Below are positions 44,432 through 55,807 of a DNA stretch of 64,000 nt, one piece after another. Position numbers and translations under genes: made by a program. Every line of letters starts with the position of its first letter. Position 1 is the stretch's first letter. Source of the DNA: Phytopythium helicoides (taxonomy: Eukaryota; Oomycota; Peronosporomycetes; Pythiales; Pythiaceae); the NCBI GenBank assembly GCA_024867545.1, contig JANFNE010000025.1:558001-622000 (forward strand), written 5' to 3'. The notes beneath the pieces were generated by a model, which saw only the letters and a program-made list of their open reading frames with translations, had not been told where the DNA came from and made no database searches.

Positions 44432-46665
44432 ATGGCGGGGGACGGCGCCGACGCACTGCTGTCGCCCGTGAGTCAGCTGCAGCGGCAGGAAGACGCGCAA
44501 AGGCGCGCGCAGCTCGAGCGAATTCGTGCGGTGCGCGAGTCGGCGGCCAAGCGCGCGCTGCAGGCGGCGGAAGATGGCGACGCGCTCGCGAGGAAGCGGC
44601 GGCGCGCGGGGCCTTCGGACGGCGGCCAGCCGCGCTATCTCTTCTACGAGAGGGCGGGGGACAAGGGCGCGGAGATGCACAGGTCGGCGCATAGGCAGCT
44701 CGCGTTCTCGGGTGTGGACGAGGAGCAGCACGTTGAGAGGAGTGGACAGCCGGAGCGCCAAGTTGGCGAAGGAGCTGGCGCGGCACAAGGGCATGGAGTG
44801 CAATCGCTGTTTAGCCGATCTACGGTGGGCGGACGGGTTTTGTGAGATGGTCGATGACGCGATTTGTAGGTGACACGGAAGGTTTGGGTGGAGTGCAGGA
44901 TCCGACGGTGCGGCACGATGAAGAAGGCGCTAGTGGATCTTCAAGCTCGACAGCTGCAAGATACTTCAGCGTAGAAAACGCGACGGCTAGAGAATGCTAC
45001 CGGAAAATCTACGGCGAAGATGCTGATGCCGACACATGGAAGCACGTACAGAGCGAGTCGGCTTTGGACGGAATGATCGATCTAAGCCGCACCCCAGATG
45101 TGTCGAGACTAGAGACGGTTGAAGGCGACGAGATTATGAAGGCGCTTTTGGCGACGAGCACGCCGCGTGTAGGCCGTCGATTCCCGTCAGAGCCATCTTC
45201 TGCCGATAGCGACGAGCAGCGTGAGCACAACTATTGGCAGCGGCGCCGCATGGCTCAACGCAAGAAGTACTCAGTGAAGCAAATGACTGCGTTGTGGGAA
45301 GCAGAGGCAGCGCACTTTGGAGAGGATACAGGAGATTCTATGCGCGGAGTCAGCGCATCCAGCTCGGCTACGGAGGACCTCAGCTCACTAATGTTTCGTG
45401 AGTCGCCGATCCGCGTTCGATCTCCAAAAATGACTGCTGGTCTGGTCGAGTCACCTCAAGCACCAGCCAAACGCTCAATGGCTAACCAGAGCCCTCTATC
45501 AGCTGCAACGACTGAGATGGATAGTTCTGGCATTATCGAGGAAGACGAAGACAGTGATGAGGAGTCGACAGAAGCGCTGCTTTCCCGGCTTCGCCACGTC
45601 ACGGACGTTACCTGGCGATACTTTATTCTCTGGTTTGCTGCCGGTTTGTTGCTGTTGTGCACCGTCGTGGTTGCTGTGCCTTATATTCGTCAGTTGTCGA
45701 AGCCACTTCTTCCGTATTGTGACAGTAGATGGAGCACCACGGACTCTGAAACTCTTGCAATCAATTCTATCCAAGAGCTAAACCAAGCAACAGCATTGCA
45801 GCCGTATGTTGCACTTTCGGCGCTAGCCGAGCATCCGTCGTGCCAGCCTTGCCCGCTCTACGGCAACTGCGTGGGTGGCAACGTGATTTCGTGCTCTCCT
45901 CCCTACGAGCTTCATGATGGCGTATGTGTGGAAAACCCCGACGTTCGAGCTGACCTGATGCGAATTGCCAGCGGCATTGAGCAGTATGTTCTCGCTCGAG
46001 TGTCTGACCGTGCATGCCATAACATTTCGCCATGGACATATTTAACCCCAGCGCTGCTGAAGGATGAAGATGACGACAGTTTTGATCTGGCGACTCCAAT
46101 CACAGTTCTTGTCTCGGAGCTCTATGACTATGTTGCCAAGACTGTTCATTATGGGGCTGCTGTGTTGGATCTTCCTCGAGACGAAGTCTTCAACCGCGCA
46201 CTCGTTATGGCACTCCGCAACTTGCGCGATATCTTTGTTGGTGGAGACAGCGAAGGAAATGGAATAGTTGTTGTCGGCACAGGGCTTGCTCCGTGGACTT
46301 GCCAGGCACCGCATTTGCTCTACTCACACTTGTACTCTATTGGTGCGGCGATCTTGCTCGCTACAGCAGGAAGCTTTTGGTATCTTCATAGGGTCACTAA
46401 GCCCGACCGGAAGCAGCTCGTCGATCGATTGTTCAAGGAGGCACGGTTTAACCTGTTGCGCCGCGCAGAGCGCCCCGATCGATTATACCCGGCAGAGCAT
46501 CTGCGAGAGGACGTACTTGATGCATACGCTATTGCTCCAGCTGAGCGCCAGCGTCTGCGAAGGTCGACGTGGCCCGATGTGGCTGCGCTTCTCGCCCAAG
46601 ACCCGCGTATTCGCTCGAAGACTATCAAGTATGGAGTTGCACTTTCCGATTTGGTTCAGATTTGA
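44432..46665 (+). CDS. Man1/Src1-type inner nuclear membrane protein
   Basis: The C-terminal half matches the MAN1-Src1p C-terminal family (yeast Heh1/2, animal LEMD3), which sits between two membrane helices at the nuclear envelope. TM1 is FILWFAAGLLLLCTVVVAVP. The lumenal domain has CQPCPLYGNCVGG and the paired Cys of CSPPYELHDGVC. TM2 is YSIGAAILLATAGSFWYL, followed by the winged-helix-like tail (LFKEARFNLLRRA, RLYPAEHLREDVL). The N-terminus is charged and basic, with a small Cys-containing part (MECNRCLADLRWADGFCEMV). I see no clear LEM domain. Joining N-terminal and main parts needs a one-base change near 44738 and another, or a very short intron, near 44866. The ATG at 44432 is 292 nt from the divergent PH/RCC1 gene. 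Confidence 0.8.
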
Positions 46666-46971
46666 TAGATACTAACGGCTGCTGCTCACAGGTTGCGTGG
46701 TGAAGACACGCTGGTGCTCGAGTGGGTGTCGGTCCCATCTTCGCTAGACCAGAGACTAGCAAATCCGCAGCGACGCCGGAACCGACGTCAGGCGCGAATG
46801 AGTTTGCCGGCACGAACCAATACGCGCAGCTCAGACTAATAGCTCGATAGCTTGCACGATAGAATGAAGCATCCGGTTTCTCTAACGCCGAGGCGAAACA
46901 TACTTGTTCTGGTGCTTACAGTCTACGCTCTATGATCGATCTAACACTCGTTCAGTAAATACGGGAAGGCT
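46666..46971. other. Convergent 3' spacer
   Basis: 306 nt between the ends of the Man1-like and DAHP synthase genes. No coding frame or clear terminator structure was seen. Confidence 0.5.
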
Positions 46972-48159
46972 TTAGGCAGAGCTGGCGGGGTTGGCGCGGC
47001 GCGTCTTGACGGCCTCCGCCAGCTCCTTGAGAACCACCACGGTGTCCTCCCAGCTGATGCAGGCATCCGTAATGCTCTTGCCGTAAACGAGCTTCGACGG
47101 GTCCGAGCCAAGCGACTGGTTGCCCTCCACGATGTTGGACTCGATCATGAGGCCCAGCACGTTCTGGTTGCCCTTGGCGACGAGGTCGGCCAGGTAGCTC
47201 GCGACCTTGATCTGGTTCGAGTGCACCTTGCGCGAGTTGCCGTGCGAGCAGTCGACCATGACCTTGGTGGGCTGCTCGGCCTTGGCCAGCATGGCCGCGG
47301 CGGCCTCGATGTACTTCTCCTCGTAGTTGGGGCCGTTCGAGCCACCGCGCAGGATGACGTGGCAGTCCGAGTTGCCGCTGGTGCGCACGATGGCGGCGAG
47401 GCCGTGCTCATTGAGGCCGAGGAAGTTGTGCGGGCACGACGAAGCGACGGCAGCGTCCACGGCGATCTTGATGTCTCCGCCCGTGCCGTTCTTGAAGCCG
47501 ACCGGCATGGAGAGGCCGCTCGTAAGCTCGCGGTGCAGCTGTGACTCGGTGGTGCGCGCGCCGATGGCTCCCCACGAGATGAGGTCGGAGGTGAACTGCG
47601 GCGAGATGGTGTCGAGGAACTCGAGGCTGACGGGGAGGCCCATGGCGTTGACGTCGAGCAGCAGCTTGCGCGCGATGCGGATGCCCTTGTTGATGTTGAA
47701 GGACTGGTCTAGGTCCGGGTCGTTGATGAGTCCCTTCCACCCGATCGTCGTGCGCGGCTTCTCAAAGTAGGTGCGCATAATGACGAGCAGCTCCGACTGG
47801 AGCTCGTCGGCCACGCACTTGAGCCGGCGCGCGTAATCCAGCGCGGCGTCCACGTCGTGGATGGAGCAGGGCCCCACGACGACCACGAGGCGGTCGTCCT
47901 TGCCGTGCAGCACGCGGGAGACGGAGTCGCGCGCGCGTTCAACCGTCTCGTGCACCTCCGGAGTGACCGGCAGCTCCTCAATGACGTAGGCCGGCGGTAC
48001 CAGCGGGCGGATCGTGGCCACGCGGCGGTTCTCGAGGCGCATGCGCTTGGCCTGGCGGTCGCTCTCGGGCGCGGCGCGGGTGGCGGAGGACATGGAGACG
48101 GGGCGGCGGGCGTGGAGCAGGCGGGCGGCGCGGCGCAAAACGGCGAATGGCAGCGCCAT
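46972..48159 (-). CDS. 3-deoxy-7-phosphoheptulonate (DAHP) synthase, class I
   Basis: First enzyme of the shikimate pathway: phosphoenolpyruvate + erythrose 4-phosphate to DAHP. Intact single exon of 395 residues. Family motifs appear in order: VVVGPCSIHD, MRTYFEKPRTTIGWKG, SWGAIGARTTESQ, GFKNGTGGDI, RGGSNGPNY, VDCSHGNSRK and SLGSDPSKLVYGKSITDACI. These include the metal ligands (Cys in GPCS, His in CSHGN, Glu/Asp near the end). It is of the AroF/G/H type rather than the plant type. The ~45-residue N-terminal extension is Arg/Ala-rich without acidic residues for 30 positions, compatible with a mitochondrial presequence, or translation may start at the Met in SMSSATR. Divergent from CYB5D1. 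Confidence 0.97.
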   Translation of the reverse strand: MALPFAVLRRAARLLHARRPVSMSSATRAAPESDRQAKRMRLENRRVATIRPLVPPAYVIEELPVTPEVHETVERARDSVSRVLHGKDDRLVVVVGPCSIHDVDAALDYARRLKCVADELQSELLVIMRTYFEKPRTTIGWKGLINDPDLDQSFNINKGIRIARKLLLDVNAMGLPVSLEFLDTISPQFTSDLISWGAIGARTTESQLHRELTSGLSMPVGFKNGTGGDIKIAVDAAVASSCPHNFLGLNEHGLAAIVRTSGNSDCHVILRGGSNGPNYEEKYIEAAAAMLAKAEQPTKVMVDCSHGNSRKVHSNQIKVASYLADLVAKGNQNVLGLMIESNIVEGNQSLGSDPSKLVYGKSITDACISWEDTVVVLKELAEAVKTRRANPASSA

Positions 48160-48466
48160 GAGGAGCTACAAGCCGGAACTGGATGATTGAGAGGTGGAGG
48201 AGAGGGAATTGTGCCCCCTCTGAGGTGGTGGGGAGTTGTGGACCCGGGGGGAGAGGATGCGCAAACAGGTGGCGCCGTGGGAAAATGCAGGTGGGTTTTT
48301 GTGGCCCCCCTGGGATGATTGCCACGCGGATTGGGGATTCGTCACGCACACGAATTGTAGCCCCCCTATTGAATGGCTACACTGGTTGAACACCATGAGA
48401 TGGGGCAAGTGATCCCTTCGAGCCAAGAATAGGAAGCAGCAGGCATCGTTTTCAAGGCACTTATCC

Positions 48467-48525
48467 GAAGAAGAAGAAGAAGAAGAAGAAGAAGAAGAAG
48501 AAGAGAGAGAGAGAGAGAAAGAGAG
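48467..48525. repeat. (GAA)n then (GA)n microsatellite
   Basis: About twelve GAA units from 48467, followed by about eight GA units to about 48518, ending directly before the CYB5D1 ATG at 48530. The purine-only tract therefore forms the 5' leader of that gene and could affect expression or vary in length among strains. Confidence 0.97.
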
Positions 48526-48529
48526 GAGC

Positions 48530-49421
48530 ATGGAGACGAAGCAGGAGGAAGAGAGAGGCGCAGGCACAGGCAAGGTCCCGTTCTTCACGCCTCGAGAAGT
48601 GGCGGCTCACAACCGGCCGAACGTGCGGACAAACACGACGCTTTTTGACGGATGAGGGATTCCTGGGACTTACCATGTTTTGAGATGCAGGACTGCTGGG
48701 TGTCGGTGAACCACCGCGTGCTCGACGTGACGGATCTGGTGCAGGAAAACCTAGGTCGACAATCTGCTTGAATGCTTGACCTAGGAAAATGCTCACTGAC
48801 TCGTCATTTTGAGAGCAGGAGTCCTCGTTCAGCCGATCATCAAGCACGCAGGAGAAGACGTCTCACATTGGTTTGATCCCGACACGGAAGATGTGAGTGA
48901 CGCATATCAGCGGGTCGCTTTTGACGGCACAAAAGGCGCTAACCTCTCCTTTTCAGGTCAAGTATCATATAGACCCCGAGCGAGGCGTCGAGATGCCATT
49001 TGTGCCTTACGGACGCTTTCTTCATGTCGCTCCACCCGAGCCGACGGCATCATGGCGTACAGAGGGTTTGCTTCCGTGGTGGAGGGATCCAAAGTATGTC
49101 GTGGGCAAGCTTACGCATAAAGTGCGCTGGTTGGAGCTCGTCAACGTGCTCACACAGCAGAGGCACAACCTCGAGGTGTGCGCAGAGGAGACACTTGAGG
49201 ATATCCAAGCGCGATACCTGAGCAAGTTCAACTCACACGCAGGTAGCTATACGTGGAAGCACTTGGATGACGACGATTTCGTGCCGCTCGACATGAGTAA
49301 GACCCTCGATGAGAATGGTATTCCGGATGAATCGCCGCTGCTCGAAGAGCTCGACATGGACGAGCACCAGTACAAGCCCATCATCTACTTGTACTTCAAC
49401 GACGACTTGACCATCCTTTGA
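48530..49421 (+). CDS. CYB5D1: Cytochrome b5 domain-containing protein 1 homologue
   Basis: Four exons (48530-48622, 48691-48754, 48816-48892, 48957-49421) give 232 residues; human CYB5D1 is 228. Collinear matches include FFTPREVAAHNRP, DCWVSVNHRVLDVT, QPIIKHAGEDVSHWFDP, VKYHIDPERG, PYGRFLHVAPPEP, PWWRDPKYVVG, SHAGSYTWKHL and the C-terminal IIYLYFNDDL. The His in GEDVSHWFDP and the upstream conserved residues form the heme-binding b5 core. In vertebrates this protein acts in cilia, so a flagellar role in zoospores is likely. The GAA/GA tract abuts the start. All four exons were needed to see the match; the last exon alone is the obvious open frame. Confidence 0.93.
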
Positions 49422-49556
49422 AGCGGCGTAGCATCCTCCATGTTCAGGTCGTTACTAGGTAATGAACGATGGCGCCTGCTCACAAACAGTCACCTGAGTG
49501 AAACTGGTTGCTTAATCCTCTCTTTCTCCCTTGCGCACACCCGCTAGTAGTTCTTG

Positions 49557-51565
49557 ATGATCACTAGACAGGTACCGAGGTGTCCAGGCTCCGGCGCGTG
49601 TGGCGATGTTGCCTCTGGTAGCAACCAAGGCCGATCGCGGACGTCCGCAGAGATTCTGCGCCACTCGCAAGCTGTTGGGTAATCGTACAGCTCCGAAAGG
49701 GAATCCCCTCATTTGCTAACACTTGCTCCATCGGTAGCATCGCTGGCGTGTTGGTTCAAATCGGTGCGTCAGCACAGTCCTTTGGGCTTGGTCATGTCGC
49801 CATCTACCAGCTAATGCTACTTTCTTCATAAAGCGGCGGTGTCAGAACATGCATTTGAGCTGCTGCAGGAACTACAAGCGGAAAGTGCTGCTATCGATCA
49901 ACGGCTTGGCACTGTACGTGGACGAATAGAAAACATATCCGATCTTCTCAATGGAGGTCAGGCGTCGAACGGCACCACAACGATCGATAGCAAGAGAGGC
50001 AACACATGCAAAGACAATGAATCGGCTCCTACAGCATATCGGAGCAGCTCGGCAATACCAGCTTCTATCCAGTCAATCTATAAAGCGTGCGAGCCACCAC
50101 CTCCACTCTACAAAGTGAGTTCTATGTTTCTCGGGAGATGCGAGTGAAAATAACAATTCTTGTTGAAATGGTATCCCATAGCTTGATCGGTTCTACAATT
50201 TGGCTCACGCAAACGCGGAGACTCCTACAACTCCTGTTATTGGAGTCGCTGCAAAGAAGTATAGCGACCCAGAATTTGTCGTGAACGACTGGATCAAGCG
50301 TGATCGCCAACGCCGAGAAAAGGCCCGGCAACAAAAAGAGGCGAGACGACGAGTTGAGGGGATTGATCAGCGACGAGTTCCACTCATCCCAGAGTCAACA
50401 GCATCATCCACGTCGTCGAGTCAAGATGTCGTTGACCAAAAGCTTCGGTTTCTCAAGATTCGCTCGTGGAAAGAAGTGTACGGCACAGGAGAGGGAAAAG
50501 AGCTCTCTAAACAGCAACAGCCTCACGAGCGGAGCTCTAACTTTCTCGAGTTACGACGCCGATCTCGAAAGAGCTTTTCGTCTGCAACTAGCGAAGTATT
50601 AGGTGAAGATGGACAGGTTTCATCGCCATCTCCAGTTGCTCCTAGCCCAGCTTCCAAAAGCAAGAAGCGCGATGAAGGATCAAATCCATCGAAAACAGCA
50701 GCAATTCCGGCTCCACCCCCACCTCCACCTCCTCTTCCAGAAACTCCACGAGGAGCATTCATGCAAGAAATGGACGACGACGAGCTGGAATCCGAGATGA
50801 ATGCGTTTGATAACAACATGGTGAGAAGTGAAGGTGCTCCAATCCAGAACGTGAATGGAGGCGACCTCGATGGATTTGCTGATCACGGACTCTCGTACTA
50901 CCATGACCCGCACAACTGTGTTGCTGTAGTTTCTCCGTATTATCCCCCTCCTCCTCCGCCGCCTCCGCTTCCAGAAAGCGAACCCGGGTTTCAGGATATC
51001 GATCGGGGCGAGGGTGATGCCGAGTTTGTGGACTGCGTGGACATTGATCTAAATGATGACAAGACAGATGGATTGCATCCACCGCCCCCGCCTCCTCCTC
51101 CGCCAACAGTAGAGATCGAAGACTGCGGCAGAAGCAACCTCGAGGAATCGCCCAATACCAACCTTGACTACGATTCGACACCAACAAATACATCAACCGA
51201 CAGCAATTTCATGAGTGAGATTCGTATGGGCGTGTCGCTGCGGCGAGTACAAGTAAGTCCTTCCTGTTTGCTGCTGCTGCAGTTGCTACTACTTGCTCAT
51301 TAACACGGCTCTCATGTCGATTTACCAGCAAAACAAACCCCCTCCTTCACCAAGCACAAGCTCGTTGCTGCAGCAGATATTGGAGAAGCAACGAAATCTG
51401 CGGGCAGTAGACCCTCGACAAACATTACAACATCGTAACGTTAACTCCAAGGCCTCCGGCCCTGGAGCTGTCTTCGGCAATTCGATCGCGAGGATCCTGG
51501 AGCGAGGCTCAGCCATGGCGTACGAATCCGACAGCGCCGAATCCGACAACGGTGACGAGTGGTAA
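49557..51565 (+). CDS. SCAR/WAVE-family actin nucleation-promoting factor
   Basis: Five exons (49557-49678, 49738-49763, 49837-50114, 50182-51252, 51329-51565) give 577 residues. The N-terminus MITRQVPRCPG followed by IAGVLVQIAAVSEHAFELLQ matches the SCAR homology domain that anchors the protein in the WAVE regulatory complex. Three proline runs (P7-P9) in the middle could bind profilin or SH3 domains. A WH2-like motif (MSEIRMGVSLRRVQ) is split from the next exon. The end has IARILERG (central helix) and an acidic tail finishing in DNGDEW, with the Trp typical of Arp2/3-activating VCA regions. It would drive Arp2/3 actin assembly. The 26-nt exon 2 keeps phase and restores the SCAR domain, which supports the model. 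Confidence 0.85.
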
Positions 51566-51939
51566 CTAATACAAAACAGCAAATGGCTTGCCACTCTCAC
51601 AAAACACCGAGTTTTTTCATGAACACACAATACGCTTGAAGATGCAACGTCATGGGTCGTCAAAGCGTATCTTGCCAAGCAGGTCGAGGATATCCGACCC
51701 TTCAACGCCACCGACCAGTCGGAGGCGTCGCTCGATCGGAAGATCGCGGCGACTCGCCATCCGCGTCAAGCGTGGCTACTTGAGGGACTCGTCGCTTGTA
51801 TGCGATCAACTCGTCGAGAGGCCCTTCATGACGGAAAGATCGCACTGCGGACCGACAGCGGAATGCCCACTTTGAGATTAACCTTGGTCGGAGCAGAGCA
51901 TCCATCTTGCAATCCACGTCTTGAGACCAAGAGCTCACC
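51566..51939. other. Intergenic and leader of secreted repeat protein
   Basis: 374 nt with no supported gene. Opposing open frames here look like shadows of each other without protein-like composition. Confidence 0.5.
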
Positions 51940-54156
51940 ATGAAGGTCGCTCTCGCCATCTCGGTGCTGGCGGCTGCCGCTGCGACGTCTTCGGGAGAAG
52001 CGACCATTTCCGTGCCGATGCGAGACACGGTGCTGCCGACGTTCGACGCCGTGTCTGGTGGTGCGAGCACTGTGACGATGTCGGTTGTACTCGACTACAT
52101 GGCGAGCATCGAAGACGCCGACCTGGCAACGTATGCGGACGCCATGCCCACCAAGAAGAATAAAAAATCCGCGGAGTCGCGTATCACGAACTACTACGAT
52201 GCAGCTGAAAAGTGTGCCAAAAAGAAGAAGAAGAAGCTCACGAAGCCTATGACGCAGGCCCAGTTTACCAAGACCATGAAGAAGGTCAAGCGATGCCTCA
52301 ACAAGAAAAACATGCCGGTCTTCGAAATGGTTGTCTCGGCGAATTCCGCTGATCCCGTGCCTGTCGGCGTCGACACGTCCGTGTTGGAGGACAACGCCGC
52401 GGCTGTTGACGACGACGACGACGACGACGACGACGATGATGAGGACGAAGACGAGGAGACAACGACGACGACGTCCACAGACACGATGGCAACCACGAAC
52501 TCGGATACCACGTATACGACAGATACCAGCTACGCAACAACCTCTGATGAGACTGGGACTGGTACGAGCTATGGCACGACCACGGACACAACTGGCACGA
52601 CCACGACGGACTACACAACCTCCGGAGAGACTGGTACGAGCACGACGGACTACACAACCTCCGGAGAGACTGGTACGAGCACGACGGACTACACAACCTC
52701 CGGAGAGACTGGCACGACCACGACGGACTACACAACCTCCGGAGAGACTGGCACGACCACGACGGACTACACAACCTCCGGAGAGACTGGTACGAGCACG
52801 AGCGATGTCGCCTCGACTGATGACTACGACTACGATGATATGATGGTCGGCCTCCCCAACCCGTACACCGACGATGCCGTTGACGATGACGATGCCACTG
52901 GTGGGGACGACGATGACATGGTGGTTGGAATGCCGAACCCGTACGCCGACGATGTCGATGACGTGTCAAACCCGAACTTGCGTGGCAGCGACGAGGAGCC
53001 CATTGCTGATCAGCCGATTAGTGGCCAGACGGATGCTACTGCTGATGACAGCGCTTTGAGCTCTATCGAGGAACAGTACGAGGCTCCTCCCGAAGTTGAC
53101 ATTGGTGGCTTTGGCGGGATCACGGAGGCTGATGTCGTGGCGACCGATGTCGAGATCCCTCTTTCCGATATGCCTGCAGCGGATGACACCCCTACGAGCG
53201 TGGACGACATCCCAACTGGCCTTCAGACGCCTTCAGAGGTCCAGGAGCTTGGTGCTGCAGACATCGAGATTCCAGAGCAGGAGCAGACCGCGATGATGAT
53301 CGCCGAGGCGGAGCTTGTACAGCCGATGATTGTTGGTGGTGATGAGTCGAGCTTGCCGCCTCCCGACTGGGTGCTGTACGGCCCCGAGTCCATGGAGGAT
53401 GCGGTTGCCACCGCTGCTGTCCGCGGCGCGTACCCATTCAGTCCTGCGTCTCCCGTCGTCCCACCGTTCTGGGCAGTCGACTTTGACGACAGCAACTTTG
53501 TGACGCCACACGAGTGGGGAAACTACGTTGGAACACTCAAGGAGCTTGCACTCTTGGAGGCCGCCAAGACACGCGATGGATGGGCGCTTGGATTGCTCAC
53601 GAACATCATTAATTACCACTACGCCAATCTTGGCGACTGCATCGGGGAGCACTTCAGCGAGGTTCGTCTTGTGTTTCTTGACTTTCTTGTGCTGCAAACT
53701 AACCACTGGTATCTGCCGAACGCAGGTCGACGCCGACGATATGGACAACGTCTCGTTTGAGCCTTTTGCGTCGTGGGTTCAGGGCCACTGCTATGTCAAG
53801 TTCCGCTACTCGCTTTTCGCTGGGCCTCCTCCATTTGAATGGATCGCGCGCAATGAACCAGCTGTCTCGGCGGGGCAGATCAAAATGTGGGTTGACGACA
53901 AACTCGAGATTGCCAAGAACGACCTAGCCGCCAATCGTGTCTACGGACTCACAGCGGAAGACGTGGTGGTCCACGAGGCATTGGCCAAGTGCGCCTACGC
54001 ATTCCTGGACGAGGACGTACGTACTGCACTGCTCACAAGATGACCCAGCACCGCCTAACCTTCTCTATTGTTCCACAGAGCTCTGCCATGATCAACCGCG
54101 ACAGCTTCTATCAGGCTCTGACGGACATCGTTGCCTGCGCGTCTGATGCGGCGTAA
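51940..54156 (+). CDS. Secreted acidic/Thr-rich mucin-like repeat protein
   Basis: Three exons (51940-53661, 53726-54016, 54079-54156) give 696 residues. A signal peptide is clear (MKVALAISVLAAAAATSSGEA). A Lys-rich domain with two Cys (EKCAKKKKKK, VKRCLNKK) follows, then an Asp11 run (about residues 157-168). Next comes a Thr-rich region with five tandem 13-residue repeats (DYTTSGETGTSTT type), suited to O-glycosylation. After an acidic stretch with two near-copies of [LM]PNPY-[TA]DD, the C-terminal ~200 residues form a globular part with EF-hand-like loops (DFDDSNFVTPHEWGN and DADDMDNVSFEPFASW). Oomycete cyst and adhesion mucins have a similar layout with other repeat units. A cell-wall or adhesive role is inferred. 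Confidence 0.85.
52609..52803 (+). repeat. Five 39-bp coding tandem repeats
   Basis: Units 52609-52647, 52648-52686, 52687-52725, 52726-52764 and 52765-52803 are nearly identical. They differ mainly at GGT/GGC and AGC/ACC, which swap Ser and Thr at one site. Near identity at silent positions implies recent expansion or gene conversion. Confidence 0.97.
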
Positions 54157-54533
54157 ATGCTATCGCGTCACGTCTCCTAGTGTTGTACGCATGACGTAGT
54201 CTGAGTAGTGATCTGTGGCGATCCTCGATTGTCACCACCACGAAACTTCAGCGTTCTTCTCTTCTGCTACCGAAAACCATTTCCAACATTCGTGTTTTTT
54301 GTCGATCGAGAGGTGAAAGCATAGGTCAAGCAGATTGGAGGGATCGAAGAAAACGAAACGTATTCCCGAGCCCAAGCATTTGACTGAATTGTGCGAACGG
54401 GCTACAACTATGGCTCCATCTTCCCAAGTCTACCCTTAGTAAGAAATCCTCATGGCAATGGTGATGATTCTTGGAGACGATGGAGAGCGGCAATCTCTGC
54501 CGTTCTGAGAACCTATGCCAAAGTGCGACCATA
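54157..54533. other. Convergent 3' spacer
   Basis: 377 nt between the ends of the mucin-like gene and LSM14. No gene or clear terminator seen. Confidence 0.5.
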
Positions 54534-55807
54534 TCAAGCCGACACACCATTGTTGTTGTTGCGGCCACGACCGCCACCGCCACCGCGGCCTCCATTCCAG
54601 CCGCCACCGTTGCGGTAGCCACCACCGCCGCCTCGGCGACCTCCGCGGCCGCCACGTCCACCGCGACCTCCACGGAAGTTTCGCCGGTTGTTCAGGCCGA
54701 CTGCGCCAAAAGTTTCCGTATTGAGCCGGCGCTCTTCGCTCGCAGTCATACGGCCCTTGTTTCCTTCCAATCGGTCAAGGGCGTCGCATGAAATGGTGTC
54801 AAAGAATGAAGACTTCTGGTACGACCCCTGCTCATCAAAACACAACCACACAACCATCGTCAGCTCGTTGTCCATGTCAACGCATCTCTGCTAGTCAATG
54901 GCGCCTCAAGCGCGCACCTTCGTCTCCTTGACCTCAATCTTGGAAAACTCGGCCTCCTTGTTGAAGTCATTCAGGCGCTCCTCGAAGTTAAAGTCCGCGT
55001 CGGTCGCTGCCTCCGGTGCTTCCGCGTCACCAGGCACCCGGCGCTCCCGGCGTTTAAGCAGATGCCCACCCATACCAGGGATCGTGCGATTTGCCTGCCC
55101 CCCAGATTGCTGCTGTCGACGGCTATTCGAGCCCGCGGCATTCACTTGCTGCGGCGATGCCACTTGCTGCTGCTGGACCTGCTGAGGAGCCTGCTGAACC
55201 TGCTGCACTTGCTGCGCCTGGGCACTAGAGACGGATCCGGGCGTCAGCAACACAGGCGCTGCAGCCGGCTTGACGACCTAGTTGACACGAAAGCACCATA
55301 GTCAGCAATTGTAACAACATCACCCAACCTCACGGCTTCACACACCTTGGCGGGGGACGACGGAGCGGGGGGCTGCACCGGACGAGGAGGTGCCGGGGGC
55401 ATGGGCGGAGCAGCTGGGGGAGCCGGGGCGGGAGGAAGCGGCGGCGCCTGGGGCGGCGGAGGCCCCGAGGGCATGGGCGGCGGACCGCCAGGGTAGGCGC
55501 CTGGGTGGTAGGCGCCGGGCATGGGGGGCATGGGCGGCGCGGCCTCGCAGACGTGCAGGTCCTTGATCTCGGAGGCCTTGAAGGTGGCGTACTGCAGGAT
55601 GTGGGGCGACGGCGGGATGTGCTCGGGGCGGCGGCCCTCCGTGCCGAAGGAGCGCACGCTCTGCAGCGCCACCATGCTCTGCTGCGTGTCGATGTTGAAC
55701 AGGAAGCCCTCGTAGCGGATGTCCGTCTTGGAGATGAGCGAGATGCGCGACCCGATGTACGGGATGCCGTCCTTGGGCCGCTCCTGCGGCGGTGGCGGCT
55801 GCTGCAT
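54534..55807 (-). CDS. LSM14/Scd6/RAP55-type mRNP protein
   Basis: P-body protein that represses translation and promotes decapping. Three exons (55807-55346, 55277-54918, 54827-54534) give 371 residues. The LSm14 domain is N-terminal ([40 protein letters not shown]). A Pro-rich stretch and a Gln-rich stretch follow. The FDF motif is [14 protein letters not shown]. After the last intron come the TFG-box region ([30 protein letters not shown]) and an RGG-rich C-terminus. The order LSm-FDF-FFD-TFG-RGG is that of the family. Confidence 0.95.

Noticed and set aside
5745..44870. Programmed +1 frameshifting as a shared mechanism
   Set aside because: The sites share no slippery sequence or stop context, both gains and losses occur, and homopolymers are common at them, so assembly error is simpler.
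52298..52969. 223-codon Arg/Ser/Cys-rich minus-strand frame
   Set aside because: Antisense reading of the mucin-like repeats; its apparent repeats simply mirror the coding repeats.
54326..54673. Ala/Val-rich minus-strand frame at the LSM14 end
   Set aside because: Out-of-frame reading of the RGG-rich exon.
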